A stretch of DNA of 64,000 nt, taken from positions 224,491 to 288,490 of the forward strand of contig JABHSG010000001.1 of the NCBI GenBank assembly GCA_018697095.1, read 5' to 3'. Of this stretch, positions 41,845-50,065 are shown piece by piece (position 1 is the first letter of the stretch; each line of letters begins with the position of its first letter). Position numbers and translations under genes: made by a program. The notes under the pieces were generated by a model, which saw only the letters and a program-made list of their open reading frames with translations, was not told the DNA's origin and searched no databases. Origin of the DNA: an archaeon. GTDB taxonomy: Archaea > Nanobdellota > Nanobdellia > Woesearchaeales > GW2011-AR9.

Positions 41845-42900
41845 ATGTTAAGCAAAATTAAAACATTATATGAGGATAACTACAAATTACTTCTCATTAT
41901 TCCTTTCACTCTTCTAATTTTAGCACTATGTCAAATAGGAATTCAAACAGCGCAAACTGGAGATTTTGTTCATAAGGGGGTTTCTTTAAGTGGTGGTTCT
42001 ACAATCACAATTCCTACATCAAGTACTTCTGTAGAAGATCTTGAATTTGTTCTTCAAAATGAGTTTCCAACTAATGAATTAAGTGTAAGAGCTCTAGGTT
42101 CAACGGGACTAATAGTTGAATCAACTATTCAAGATACAGATACTCTCAAAATTTTAAGTCAAACTGTATCCACACAAACAAATGTCCAAATAAGTGAATT
42201 AACAACAGAAGTTATGGGCTCTTCTTTAGGAGAAAGCTTCTTCAAACAGACAATGATTGCACTACTTATCGCATTTTTATTAATGGGCCTCGTAGTTTTT
42301 CTTTACTTCAGAACAATTATTCCAAGTCTAGCTGTAATTTTAGCGGCAGCCTCTGACATCATAATCACCGTAGCTATTTTCAATTTAACTGGAATGAAAT
42401 TACAAACAGCAGGGATTGCAGCGCTACTTATGCTAATTGGATATTCTGTAGATAGTGACATTCTAGTAACTACGCATATGATTAAACGAAGAACTGAAGC
42501 TGGTATGATGAAACGTATCTACAACGCTATGAAAACTGGTTTAACAATGTCAGCTACCACATTAGTTGTTCTGATTGTAACTTTAATTCTTGTAAAAAGT
42601 GAAGTTGTAAAACAAATTGTAATTATCTTAATTATTGGTATTTTAGTAGATCAAATAATGACTTGGATTCAAAATGTTGGCCTTCTAAGACTTCATTTAG
42701 AGGCAAAAGGCGAAGATTACAAAGCTCAAAGGATAACTAAAGCAAAACATAAAACTATCAAGAAAATGGCTCCAATTAAATCTCTAAAGCCTTCTGAACA
42801 AATAAACACTGTTTCAGCAGATCTAAAAGAATTAAATTCTATTTCAAAAGAAACAATCATCCAAAAAGAATCAAAAAAAGGTGAAGAAAATAGCAAGTAA
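41845..42900 (+). CDS. secF: Protein export protein SecF
   Basis: A 351-residue membrane protein of the RND superfamily. Six hydrophobic segments; the first periplasmic domain follows TM1 (GSTITIPTSSTSVEDLE). The conserved region AAASDIIITVAIFNLTGMKLQTAGIAALLMLIGYSVDSDILVTTHM is typical of SecF, with the acidic SVDSD. A lysine-rich tail of about 60 residues follows TM6. secD overlaps its last 20 bases. With SecD it aids late steps of export through SecY. Confidence 0.92.
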   Translation: MLSKIKTLYEDNYKLLLIIPFTLLILALCQIGIQTAQTGDFVHKGVSLSGGSTITIPTSSTSVEDLEFVLQNEFPTNELSVRALGSTGLIVESTIQDTDTLKILSQTVSTQTNVQISELTTEVMGSSLGESFFKQTMIALLIAFLLMGLVVFLYFRTIIPSLAVILAAASDIIITVAIFNLTGMKLQTAGIAALLMLIGYSVDSDILVTTHMIKRRTEAGMMKRIYNAMKTGLTMSATTLVVLIVTLILVKSEVVKQIVIILIIGILVDQIMTWIQNVGLLRLHLEAKGEDYKAQRITKAKHKTIKKMAPIKSLKPSEQINTVSADLKELNSISKETIIQKESKKGEENSK

Positions 42901-44524
42901 AACAAAACAAATCTTCACTAACTTTAGAGTTATTCTTTTGATTGTATTTGTACTTTTTGCATTAACCTCTATTTTCACAATTAATCCAACTAATTGGTTC
43001 GCTGATGGTGTTACAATTCAAAGTGTAGAAGCTGATTCATTAGCGCAGCAGGCTGGGATTTTAAGTCCTGACGGTGGCACCACTCCAATGCAAAAAGAAC
43101 GCATTCTTGAAATTGATGGAACTAAAATAACTAGCATAGAACAGTTTTATGAATTAACAACAAATATACAAGAGCAAACTGCAGTCAGAATTACTAGTAC
43201 TTCTGCAAATTACCTTATCTTAACGCCACTACTCAACGAATCTAATTCAAATGAATCAAATACACAACTAACTCAAATAGATCTTGGCATTAATGTTGTT
43301 GAACCTGCAAAAAACAATCTTCGTAAGGGCCTTGACTTAGCTGGAGGAACAAGAGTTCTTCTAACTCCAACTGAACGCGTTTCAGATGAAACACTTGAAG
43401 TAACTGCGGAATCTTTATACGAAAGGCTTAATGTTTATGGATTAAGTGATATTTCAATTACACCAGCAAGTGATCTTGCAGGAGACCAATACATCATTAT
43501 TGAGATTGCTGGAGCAACACAAACAGAAGTAGAAGAGCTTCTTTCAAAACAAGGAAAATTCGAAGCACAAATTGCAAATCAAACTGTATTTTCTAGTGCT
43601 AATGATGATATCAATTATGTTTGTCGTAGCGCTGATTGTTCTGGTATCGATCCTCAGCGTGGTTGTCAAGCAAATCAAGAAGGAGCATATGCTTGTTCGT
43701 TCTTTTTCTCAATTTCTTTAAGTGCTGAAGCTGCGCAAAAACAAGCAGATGTTACGCAAACTTTAGATGTAGAATATTCTGGCACAAGTAGATACCTTAG
43801 TGAAGACCTTATTCTTTATCTTGATGATGAAGAAGTTGACTCACTTAGAATTGGCGCAGAACTTCAAGGTAGAGCAATAACTGACATTTCAATTTCAGGT
43901 TCAGGCGCTGGAATTTCTCAAGAAGCTGCAATCGAAGACACATTAAACAATATGCGAAGATTGCAAACTATTCTAATCACAGGTTCACTTCCAGTGGAAC
44001 TAGAAATCGTAAAAATTGATACCATCTCTCCCGCTCTTGGTGAAGAGTTCCTAAGTAACTTAACACTCGTTGCAATCATTGCAATTTTAGCAGTTTTCAC
44101 AACTATTATGGTAAGATACCGTAAACCAAAAATCGCAATCCCTATGAGTATCATAATGCTTAGCGAGATCATTTTAATTCTAGGTTTTGCAGCGCTCGTT
44201 GGTTGGAATTTAGATCTAGCAGCACTTGCAGGAATCATCATTGCTGCAGGTACTGGAGTTGATCACCTGATTATTATTTCAGACGAAACTTTACGTGGAG
44301 AAAAACAAGCAACTAAACTAAAAGCTAAAGTTAAAGCTGCGATGGGAATTGTTATGGGAGCTTACTTTACAACTGTTGTTGGTATGATGCCTCTTTGGTT
44401 CGCAGGAGCTGGTCTTCTCAAAGGTTTCGCCTTTACAACAATCATTGGAATTACTCTTGGAGTATTTATTGCAAGACCAGCTTATGCAAATATTGTTAAA
44501 ATTCTTTTAGAGCAAGATGAATAA
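42881..44524 (+). CDS. secD: Protein export protein SecD
   Basis: A 547-residue partner of SecF. TM1 (VILLIVFVLFALTSIF) is followed by a PDZ-like stretch (SLAQQAGILSPDGG ... ILEIDGTKI), then KNNLRKGLDLAGGTRVLLTP, which is the SecD signature, and five C-terminal segments including LDLAALAGIIIAAGTGVDHLIII. It begins with GTG within the end of secF. No other start fits before TM1, and coupling to secF translation is likely. Confidence 0.92.
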   Translation: MKKIASKTKQIFTNFRVILLIVFVLFALTSIFTINPTNWFADGVTIQSVEADSLAQQAGILSPDGGTTPMQKERILEIDGTKITSIEQFYELTTNIQEQTAVRITSTSANYLILTPLLNESNSNESNTQLTQIDLGINVVEPAKNNLRKGLDLAGGTRVLLTPTERVSDETLEVTAESLYERLNVYGLSDISITPASDLAGDQYIIIEIAGATQTEVEELLSKQGKFEAQIANQTVFSSANDDINYVCRSADCSGIDPQRGCQANQEGAYACSFFFSISLSAEAAQKQADVTQTLDVEYSGTSRYLSEDLILYLDDEEVDSLRIGAELQGRAITDISISGSGAGISQEAAIEDTLNNMRRLQTILITGSLPVELEIVKIDTISPALGEEFLSNLTLVAIIAILAVFTTIMVRYRKPKIAIPMSIIMLSEIILILGFAALVGWNLDLAALAGIIIAAGTGVDHLIIISDETLRGEKQATKLKAKVKAAMGIVMGAYFTTVVGMMPLWFAGAGLLKGFAFTTIIGITLGVFIARPAYANIVKILLEQDE

Positions 44525-44564
44525 ACATTAAAATAAACGTTAAAGGTCATTACAACATAAACAA

Positions 44565-45074
44565 TCATTTCTCTTTAAAACCCATAATCACCCAATGGAT
44601 CATATATGGAAGTGTAAACACAACTGAATAAACTGCTCCAACAACCATAACATCAAAAAATTCTATCCCTAAAGTAAAACGCCAATCTAAGAGTAAATAA
44701 ACTCCTTGAACCAAAAAGATACTAACATAGCTAACTATCAAACAAGAAAGTAGCAAAAAAATATGATGGTGAGATTCAAATTCGCTATGCGTAGATACAA
44801 ACCATTGGTAAAGCATCCCTGATACCCATGCAACTATCACAAATGAGATATAAAACACTGGTTCTGAAAACACAAACCAAAGTGAACTAAAAACTAATTG
44901 TGACAAAAATGCAAGTACAAAAGCTACAATTAAAAATATCAAAAACAACAAGTTCAAAGATTTATGATGAAACCCTAATGTTGAAAACAATTTTTCTTCG
45001 ACAAAAGAAAATTCTTTCTTCCCCCATCCCTTAGACAAAAACTCGTCCTTTTTTTTTAGTGTTGAATGTGTCAC
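44565..45074 (-). CDS. Small polytopic membrane protein, unknown function
   Basis: A 169-residue protein with a charged N-terminus (about 38 residues) then four or five hydrophobic segments (LNLLFLIFLIVAFVLAFL, VFYISFVIVAWVSGMLY, HHIFLLLSCLIVSYVSIFL, FFDVMVVGAVYSVVF). A histidine pair in SHHHIF sits between two segments. No family recognised. It lies downstream of minD on the minus strand, 68 bases away. Confidence 0.5.
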   Translation of the reverse strand: MTHSTLKKKDEFLSKGWGKKEFSFVEEKLFSTLGFHHKSLNLLFLIFLIVAFVLAFLSQLVFSSLWFVFSEPVFYISFVIVAWVSGMLYQWFVSTHSEFESHHHIFLLLSCLIVSYVSIFLVQGVYLLLDWRFTLGIEFFDVMVVGAVYSVVFTLPYMIHWVIMGFKEK

Positions 45075-45142
45075 AAAAAAATAAAAGAAACTGTAAACTT
45101 AAGTCTATCGGTCAACTACAAAGAACTAAACTTCTTTAAAAA

Positions 45143-45865
45143 CTATTTATTATTTCTAAAATCCATTGACAAAAACCCGGCAAGTTCTTCATATCCACGC
45201 CTAGCCTGTCCCCAACGGTACTTAGCTCCAAGTGGTACTTGTGCATGCTGCGCTTTATGCACCTTTCTATCATGGCGAATGTTAACTAATACTTTAGCAC
45301 CAAGAATTTCCTCAACATCAGAATGCGACATCTCATGCCTACCGCGATTACTCATATTAAGAACCACTCCACTAATTATGTTATCTCGTGCTTGAGCCAG
45401 TTTCAAACTTTTCAAAGCTTCCATAACGCTACTTAGTTGAGGGTTAGTTACCACTAAAGCTTCATCACTATGTTTCAAAAGTTCATGTATTTCTGGTCCA
45501 AGGCCACTTGGGGCATCAATTAAAACAAAATCACATGTTTTGTCTAAGTGAGAAAGCAATTTCCCGATTTTCATTGGGTTAGTTTTTTGAAATTCAGCGT
45601 AAGAAGTACTCGCTGGAATAAAAGAAAATCCACTCTCATGTCCATGCATAATTTCTCGAAGAGCTTTCTCACCTCGTAAAAAATTATTCACTGTTCCACG
45701 TGGCTTCAAAACACCCAGATGTAAACCTAAATTTGCAGTAGCCAAATTAGCATCGACAAGAATTACTTTTTTACCACGTGCTGCAAGCGCATGCCCTAAA
45801 TTTACTGTAGTAGAAGTTTTTCCAACTCCTCCCTTTCCAGACAATAAAGTCACAAATCGTGTCAT
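45143..45865 (-). CDS. minD: MinD/ParA-family ATPase
   Basis: A 240-residue cytoplasmic ATPase. The deviant Walker A SGKGGVGKTS (9-18) carries the signature lysine of the MinD/ParA group; DANLATANLGLHLG (Walker A') and FVLIDAPSGLG (Walker B) are also present. The C-terminus lacks a clear amphipathic membrane-targeting helix. Upstream genes encode two related helical proteins that may be partners. Role in cell division, motility or placement of complexes cannot be decided. Confidence 0.88.
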   Translation of the reverse strand: MTRFVTLLSGKGGVGKTSTTVNLGHALAARGKKVILVDANLATANLGLHLGVLKPRGTVNNFLRGEKALREIMHGHESGFSFIPASTSYAEFQKTNPMKIGKLLSHLDKTCDFVLIDAPSGLGPEIHELLKHSDEALVVTNPQLSSVMEALKSLKLAQARDNIISGVVLNMSNRGRHEMSHSDVEEILGAKVLVNIRHDRKVHKAQHAQVPLGAKYRWGQARRGYEELAGFLSMDFRNNK

Positions 45866-45922
45866 GCAAGAAAAACACTAATCTTCCTCTTAAATCTTTT
45901 GCTATCAGTAGTGATTAAAGAA

Positions 45923-46414
45923 CTAATAATCTTCTTCTTTAGCAAGGTCAAGAAATTTTAAACTAAACGAGAAAAAATTATTCAAATACCACTCAGTGGC
46001 TTCCAAACTATCAATGTTTATTGCAACTGTGCGGTTATACTCATCTCCATTTTCCTCACTAAGATGAAACAGCATCCCTACATGGCGACGATACTCATTG
46101 ATTTTATCATATGGTTTTTTCAAAAGGCCCTTCACAAAGAAATATAGTCCTAAATACTGCTGTAATTTAGCATCATCTGGATACAATTTCATTAACTGTT
46201 TTACAGCAAGCGCTGGACTTTTAGGTATCTTTTCAATAAGTCCCTTCTCTTCCGCATGAAGCAAATAACCATTTACTAAGATATCATAAAAACTTACAAA
46301 TCTAAGAAGACCATTACGTAATACATCTGTAGTTCGAGTATACTTCAAACTAACAAACACTATGTGTTCAATTCGCTTAAGCTCTTCTCGAGCCTCAAAA
46401 ACTTCTTCTTCCAT
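45923..46414 (-). CDS. Helical protein paired with MinD, unknown function
   Basis: A 163-residue alpha-helical protein. Its N-terminus (ELKRIEHIVFVSLKYTRTTDVLRNGLL) aligns with the first helices of the preceding gene's product (ELDSIKHILEVTFASLKDTR), so the two are probably old paralogues. The LKYTRTxD pattern and a length near 160 are reminiscent of HEPN-like helical proteins, but no RxxxxH site is evident. It lies 57 bases upstream of minD and in the same direction. Confidence 0.5.
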   Translation of the reverse strand: MEEEVFEAREELKRIEHIVFVSLKYTRTTDVLRNGLLRFVSFYDILVNGYLLHAEEKGLIEKIPKSPALAVKQLMKLYPDDAKLQQYLGLYFFVKGLLKKPYDKINEYRRHVGMLFHLSEENGDEYNRTVAINIDSLEATEWYLNNFFSFSLKFLDLAKEEDY

Positions 46415-46423
46415 TTAAATTAT

Positions 46424-46795
46424 TCACTCGCACTCTATTAGTAAAAATTTACGCAAAGCACCCAAGTACTCCTGAACAGAAGTACTCGAAATAACTTGAA
46501 CTTTATAATTCTTTGCACATACTACATAATCTTCTTTACGCGAAAACGACTTTGGGCCTGATTTATATCCTAAAGAAAGTTCCTTTAACTCCTTTGATTT
46601 CAAAACAATTTCAGAAAACCCCTTCTTTTCTTCCCCATTCTCAGCAAGATATGATAAAACTCCTTCATAAGTGTCACTCAGACTCAAAATGCATTGCATC
46701 AAAAGCCGAGTATCTTTAAGAGATGCAAAAGTCACTTCTAAAATATGTTTTATAGAATCTAACTCCTCTAGAAACTCTTGTATCTTACTACCCAT
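46424..46795 (-). CDS. Helical protein, paralogue of the next gene
   Basis: A 123-residue helical protein of unknown function. LDSIKHILEVTFASLKDTRLLMQ aligns with the N-terminal helices of the product at 45923-46414, with nine bases between stop and start of the two genes. It has no predicted membrane segment. Its C-terminal part (VQVISSTSVQEYLGALRKFLLIE) may be a further helix pair. Together with MinD it seems to form a three-gene unit. Confidence 0.5.
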   Translation of the reverse strand: MGSKIQEFLEELDSIKHILEVTFASLKDTRLLMQCILSLSDTYEGVLSYLAENGEEKKGFSEIVLKSKELKELSLGYKSGPKSFSRKEDYVVCAKNYKVQVISSTSVQEYLGALRKFLLIECE

Positions 46796-46831
46796 GATTA
46801 CAAAAATCCTACTTTTGTTCGCTTCCTACGT

Positions 46832-47191
46832 TTATTCACTTTTTTCTTCTTTTTCAGAAGACAAAGTCATAATCGCTTCAGCCAAATCTCCTTTAGACAC
46901 ATTAATCGCTTCAATAGCTCGATCTCGACTAACACCGGTTTGTGCAATAACAACTTCAATGTCATCATCGGAGACATCAGGAGTGTCATCATAGCTTTCT
47001 TCAGAATAACTGCCAGTAAGTTGAAAACTTTCCTGACCCATCATATTTACTTTTTGAATAGAAGGTTGCTCAAATACAAGTTTTCTATCTTCAAGCTCAA
47101 TAATAACTCGACGTGCTTGCAAGTCTACTTGCTTCATGCCCATCTTTGACATCATCTTTTGCATTTGTCTTGGATTAACTCCTGGAAACAT
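46832..47191 (-). CDS. nac: Nascent polypeptide-associated complex protein (NAC alpha-type)
   Basis: A 119-residue archaeal NAC that forms homodimers at the ribosomal tunnel exit. Order: MFPGVNPRQMQKMMSKMG N-terminus, the NAC barrel (VIIELEDRKLVFEQPSIQKVNMMGQESFQLTG), and a UBA domain (DIEVVIAQTGVSRDRAIEAINVSKGDLAEAIMTL). GAGGT lies nine bases upstream of ATG 47191; the frame is open further upstream but that part is non-homologous. It follows Sec61-beta. Confidence 0.92.
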   Translation of the reverse strand: MFPGVNPRQMQKMMSKMGMKQVDLQARRVIIELEDRKLVFEQPSIQKVNMMGQESFQLTGSYSEESYDDTPDVSDDDIEVVIAQTGVSRDRAIEAINVSKGDLAEAIMTLSSEKEEKSE

Positions 47192-47273
47192 TGTGTTGAA
47201 CCTCTGGTGAAACATAATGCTCAAAAATCTCTGATTTTTGTTGCATTTCTTCTTCACCTATATCTTTACTCAT
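47175..47273 (-). CDS. Possible 32-residue mini-ORF bridging Sec61-beta and NAC
   Basis: Starting at the base after the Sec61-beta stop (TAAATG), a frame encodes MSKDIGEEEMQQKSEIFEH and 13 more residues, and ends 17 bases inside nac. It has an acidic helical look, but no homology was recognised. Translation of it would carry ribosomes through to the NAC start, so it could be a coupling device or simply spacer. Confidence 0.25.
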   Translation of the reverse strand: MSKDIGEEEMQQKSEIFEHYVSPEVQHNVSRS

Positions 47274-47447
47274 TTACCCAAAAAACCTATTTCCTACTAC
47301 ATGTAGAATTATCAGTAAAACAAAAATCACAATACTAGCTACCACAATCATATGTGGAGAGAACTGCATTTTAGAACTAGACTCATCAAAATAACGAGTA
47401 AGTCCTCCTTGCCCTGAAGGCATGTGCACTTTATTGTCTTTTGCCAT
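47274..47447 (-). CDS. Preprotein translocase subunit Sec61-beta (SecG-type)
   Basis: A 57-residue tail-anchored subunit of the Sec channel. The family's MPSGQGGLTRYFDE motif starts at residue 9, then KMQFSPHMIVVASIVIFVLLIILHV makes the single C-terminal membrane segment. A TATA-like CTTAAATAG lies 28 bases before the ATG, so the mRNA is probably leaderless. It sits upstream of nac. Confidence 0.92.
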   Translation of the reverse strand: MAKDNKVHMPSGQGGLTRYFDESSSKMQFSPHMIVVASIVIFVLLIILHVVGNRFFG

Positions 47448-47489
47448 ATATATGAAAATAACTAAAAGCCCTATTTAAGAACTTTACGC

Positions 47490-47771
47490 TTAATTCTTCC
47501 AATTCTTATTATAATTAGCTCTTGAAATAAAATAATCACTCTCAATTCCTGTTCTTTTGGCAAAACGAAATAGTATTGAATTTTCACCTTCACTCAACTT
47601 CAAAAGCTCACTTCTCAAATGATGATATCTACTAATGTCATCGCCACCAAATAATTCAACATAAACAGCATCAACTGTAACCCAACCAGGACCTTGAAGT
47701 GCTTCACCTGTAGGTCTAAAAAAGTTCAGCACTCTGTCACTCAAACTTTGTTCTGCTATTTCACTTACCAT
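47490..47771 (-). CDS. Small protein, unknown function
   Basis: A 93-residue soluble protein without a recognised family. Segments: an N-terminal helix (SEIAEQSLSDRVLNFFRP), WVTVDAVYVELFGGDDISRYHHLRSELLKLSEGENSI, and FAKRTGIESDYFISRANYN. The middle could be winged-helix-like (V-Y-helix-turn), but this is weak. It lies between Sec61-beta and the RNase P RNA gene on the same strand. Confidence 0.45.
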   Translation of the reverse strand: MVSEIAEQSLSDRVLNFFRPTGEALQGPGWVTVDAVYVELFGGDDISRYHHLRSELLKLSEGENSILFRFAKRTGIESDYFISRANYNKNWKN

Positions 47772-47801
47772 TTAAAATTATATTATTAAAAATAAAAAAG
47801 T

Positions 47802-48123
47802 GTAGTTGCGCATTAAGCCGCCTTCTGTACGTCTTCGTAATCGAGCAAACGTTTGGAAGCATTCTACTAAGCGTCGAGTGACTTGCACCAGAGCGGATTC
47901 GCATGTTCCATCGATCCCATAATCTCAAACAGTCAAAGGGTTAACTAACTTTATTCACACAAAGCGTCGCACTCATCATTCCTAAACCATGGACGTGTCA
48001 TTTCTGTTCCAGAGCCCTGAGTTTCCCCAGCTCGCCTAAAGGCAAGGCTCATTTGCGGTGGGCGGACCTTCCTCAGTAAAAGATACAAGTACCTTTCACC
48101 GTAAGCTTCCTCGCGCAATCTAC
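47802..48123 (-). ncRNA. rnpB: RNase P RNA
   Basis: About 322 nt. The catalytic-domain signatures are present: CR-I as TGAGGAAGGTCCGCCCACCGC-type sequence near 48050-48080, CR-V as ACAGAAGGCGGCTTA near 47812-47828. P1 is formed by GTAG-A-TTGCGC at the 5' end (48113-48123) with GCGCAACTAC at the 3' end (47802-47811). The TATA box at 48143-48154 lies about 25 bases from the 5' end. It pairs with protein Rnp1 encoded in the r-protein cluster. Confidence 0.93.
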
Positions 48124-48142
48124 ATCGACTAAAAATCAACTG

Positions 48143-48154
48143 TTTTTATAAAAA
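48143..48154 (-). promoter_or_regulatory. TATA box of the RNase P RNA gene
   Basis: TTTTTATAAAAA centred near 48149, about 25 bases upstream of the P1-defined 5' end at 48123. The spacing supports both the promoter and the RNA boundary. Confidence 0.6.
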
Positions 48155-48185
48155 CTTACAAAAAAAAATCTGAGAATCTTTAATT

Positions 48186-48881
48186 TCAAAGAATTTCAAA
48201 AGCTACTTCTTTCTTTTCAAATAATTTTTTCATGCCTGGAACATGCCCAGCTCCAACTACTGCTAAAACCTCTGCTTCAGGATGCTTCTCTGCAACCTTT
48301 TCAAGTGCTCTAACCATTACTTTGTTACGGTCCGAGATCAAAACCTTGTGTAAACTAGGATAACGCCTGCCAATGTACCCAATCATCTTCTCAACAACCT
48401 CAGAGCTAGGCACCGATCTCAAATCAAACGAAGAAAATCCAACTTCCTTCAAATATTTCTTTTGAAAAAACATACCTCTAAACATATCATACACCATTCT
48501 AGCTTTATCCTTAAAGCTAAATTCTTTTGAAAACGCTTTAAGTGTCCTATCAATTCTTCGATCAATTAATGCAATTTTCAAATCGTGCTTTTTCGAAAGT
48601 AAAACTGCAGTTTTCATCTCTTCTCCTGGCATAACTCCAACAACTCTGCCTAAGTGCTGCTGCACAATTCTTCCAACAACTGCAAACAAATATCCAAATA
48701 CTCCTACTTGAAAGATCATCATTGGTGAAATTGAAGATTTTACTTTAGAAAATAAACTTTGAAGTCGCATAACATCAAGTTCCACAGCTACCACACCATA
48801 CTTCAAAGATGAAATCTCCTTTTTAATTTGAGCTACACTCTTAGCTGAAATATGTGATGTCCCAAGTAAATATACTACCAT
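48186..48881 (-). CDS. TraB/PrgY-family protein (TraB domain)
   Basis: A 231-residue member of the TraB family, which shares a fold with erythromycin-esterase-type and ChaN-like metal-dependent proteins. It begins YLLGTSHIS (the family's GTaH motif), then VAVELDVMRLQSL, a GEEM...ALIDRRIDRTLK segment and VVGAGHVPGMKKL. One hydrophobic stretch (MMIFQVGVFGYLFAVVG) is present but the longer C-terminal membrane region of many homologues is absent. Function is unknown in most. Leaderless from a TATA box 29 bases upstream. Confidence 0.83.
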   Translation of the reverse strand: MVVYLLGTSHISAKSVAQIKKEISSLKYGVVAVELDVMRLQSLFSKVKSSISPMMIFQVGVFGYLFAVVGRIVQQHLGRVVGVMPGEEMKTAVLLSKKHDLKIALIDRRIDRTLKAFSKEFSFKDKARMVYDMFRGMFFQKKYLKEVGFSSFDLRSVPSSEVVEKMIGYIGRRYPSLHKVLISDRNKVMVRALEKVAEKHPEAEVLAVVGAGHVPGMKKLFEKKEVAFEIL

Positions 48882-48904
48882 TCTAGATTCTGACGCACAG
48901 AAAA

Positions 48905-48914
48905 CTATATAAAG
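48905..48914. promoter_or_regulatory. Shared TATA box between TraB and PRC-barrel genes
   Basis: CTATATAAAG reads CTTTATATAG on the other strand. It is 29 bases from the TraB start (48881) and would begin a plus-strand transcript near 48936, leaving a short leader with GAGGTGATG before the PRC-barrel gene at 48958. No other box is seen in the 76-base gap. Confidence 0.5.
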
Positions 48915-48957
48915 CTAGTTCACGAAGTTCAAACAGTGAAGGTGAGGTGATGAGCTT

Positions 48958-49227
48958 ATGCTTAAAATGAAAAAAGTATCACAAACATACGATATAAAAG
49001 TATTTACTGATTCTGGTGACTATTTTGGAGATGTAGAGGACTCCATTGTTACAGGAAATAAAGTATTTGGATGGAAAATTAGGTCAACAAAAAATTCTTT
49101 TTTAAGTCGCGTACTAGGTTCCGCTAAAGGTGTTATTGTACCACATCAATTAGTGAAAGCTGTCGGCGACATTTTAATCATTTCAAAAACTGCTGTACCA
49201 ACAGGATCCAGTGATGGAAGTGAATAA
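48958..49227 (+). CDS. PRC-barrel domain protein
   Basis: An 89-residue single PRC-barrel protein. Strands with the family pattern: DSGDYFGDVEDSIVTGNKVFGWKI, then SRVLGSAKGVIVPHQLVKAVGDILIIS. Archaeal PRC-barrels are common, small and mostly uncharacterised, with proposed roles in RNA-related or cell-division complexes. A GGTGATGAG-type site lies eight bases before the ATG. The next tiny gene starts two bases after its stop. Confidence 0.8.
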   Translation: MLKMKKVSQTYDIKVFTDSGDYFGDVEDSIVTGNKVFGWKIRSTKNSFLSRVLGSAKGVIVPHQLVKAVGDILIISKTAVPTGSSDGSE

Positions 49228-49229
49228 AA

Positions 49230-49334
49230 ATGAGAAAGCCAATGTATGAAAAGTTTTTCAAAGATTTTGTGAATTACAATCTTACAAAACAAGAATCAGA
49301 AGAACTTCAAAAAATATTTCCAACAGCTGGATAG
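49230..49334 (+). CDS. 34-residue protein downstream of PRC-barrel
   Basis: A tiny gene whose ATG follows the PRC-barrel stop by two bases (TAAAAATG). It encodes MRKPMYEKFFKDFVNYNLTK and 14 more residues that look like one amphipathic helix with an acidic patch. GGAAGTGA inside the end of the PRC-barrel gene could act as its ribosome binding site. Coupling to the PRC-barrel gene suggests a partner. No homology was recognised. Confidence 0.45.
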   Translation: MRKPMYEKFFKDFVNYNLTKQESEELQKIFPTAG

Positions 49335-49407
49335 AATTTTTTATCTTTATTTTTCAATTTTTTTTACTTTACTATTATAATAACTATTTTTCTAAGCAAA
49401 CTAACCA

Positions 49408-49992
49408 TTATTGGTTAAAATAACCTTCACTTTCTACCCAATCAGCGATTTCTATAAACAATTTCTTAATTTCAGGAAATGCTTCAAAATACTTCATTTT
49501 CAAAAAATACAATTTTTCTTTTGTCCACACTTCCCAGTTTTTTTTATGGTCAAGTTCATGTAACGCTGCATCAAAAGTTTCAACCATCTTAGCAAATTTA
49601 GCCTCAATACTCTTTTGTTCTTCAAACTCCATAAACAAATCATAAAACCGTGAACCAAAACCATTATCACCTGACAATTCACCACGCAACATTTTAGCAG
49701 CCTTAATTTCTTCTTCTACTTTAGCTGCGCGACCTTCAACATCAGAGATACAAATATCACCTGCGTGAATCTCAACAAGGTCATGATACATAATTAACTC
49801 AAATACTCGTAGTTTATCTACTTTAATTTCAAAATTAGAAAGTATCCAATCTGCAAGTACCATTGCGCTCCAACTATGTTCAGCACTACTTTCTTGCCTT
49901 TCAATATCATTCTCAGTAACAACTGTCCCATTTCTCTCAACAGTTTTCAAAGCATAAATCTTCCTGATTGCAAAAAATTTCTTAAGTTCCAC
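49408..49992 (-). CDS. HD-domain nucleotidase (YfbR/HDDC2-like)
   Basis: A 194-residue HD hydrolase. Metal ligands are arranged as in YfbR/HDDC2: histidine in ESSAEHSW, HD in MYHDLVEIHAGD, and the later aspartate in KMVETFDAALHEL. Relatives dephosphorylate deoxynucleoside monophosphates or 5'-nucleotides. The frame starts with GTG at 49992 (no suitable ATG upstream) and AAGGT lies close before it. It is consistent with the nucleotide-pool enzymes elsewhere in the window (DNPH1, MazG, dCTP deaminase). Confidence 0.8.
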   Translation of the reverse strand: MELKKFFAIRKIYALKTVERNGTVVTENDIERQESSAEHSWSAMVLADWILSNFEIKVDKLRVFELIMYHDLVEIHAGDICISDVEGRAAKVEEEIKAAKMLRGELSGDNGFGSRFYDLFMEFEEQKSIEAKFAKMVETFDAALHELDHKKNWEVWTKEKLYFLKMKYFEAFPEIKKLFIEIADWVESEGYFNQ

Positions 49993-50065
49993 AAGACCTT
50001 CACAAAACAGCTATACATAAACTTTGCTAGAAATAAATTAAAATAATAAAAAGAAAATGATCAAA

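Noticed and set aside
47951..48139. Minus-strand reading frame inside 47802-48123
   Set aside because: The sequence is RNase P RNA with P1, CR-I and CR-V; the frame is incidental.
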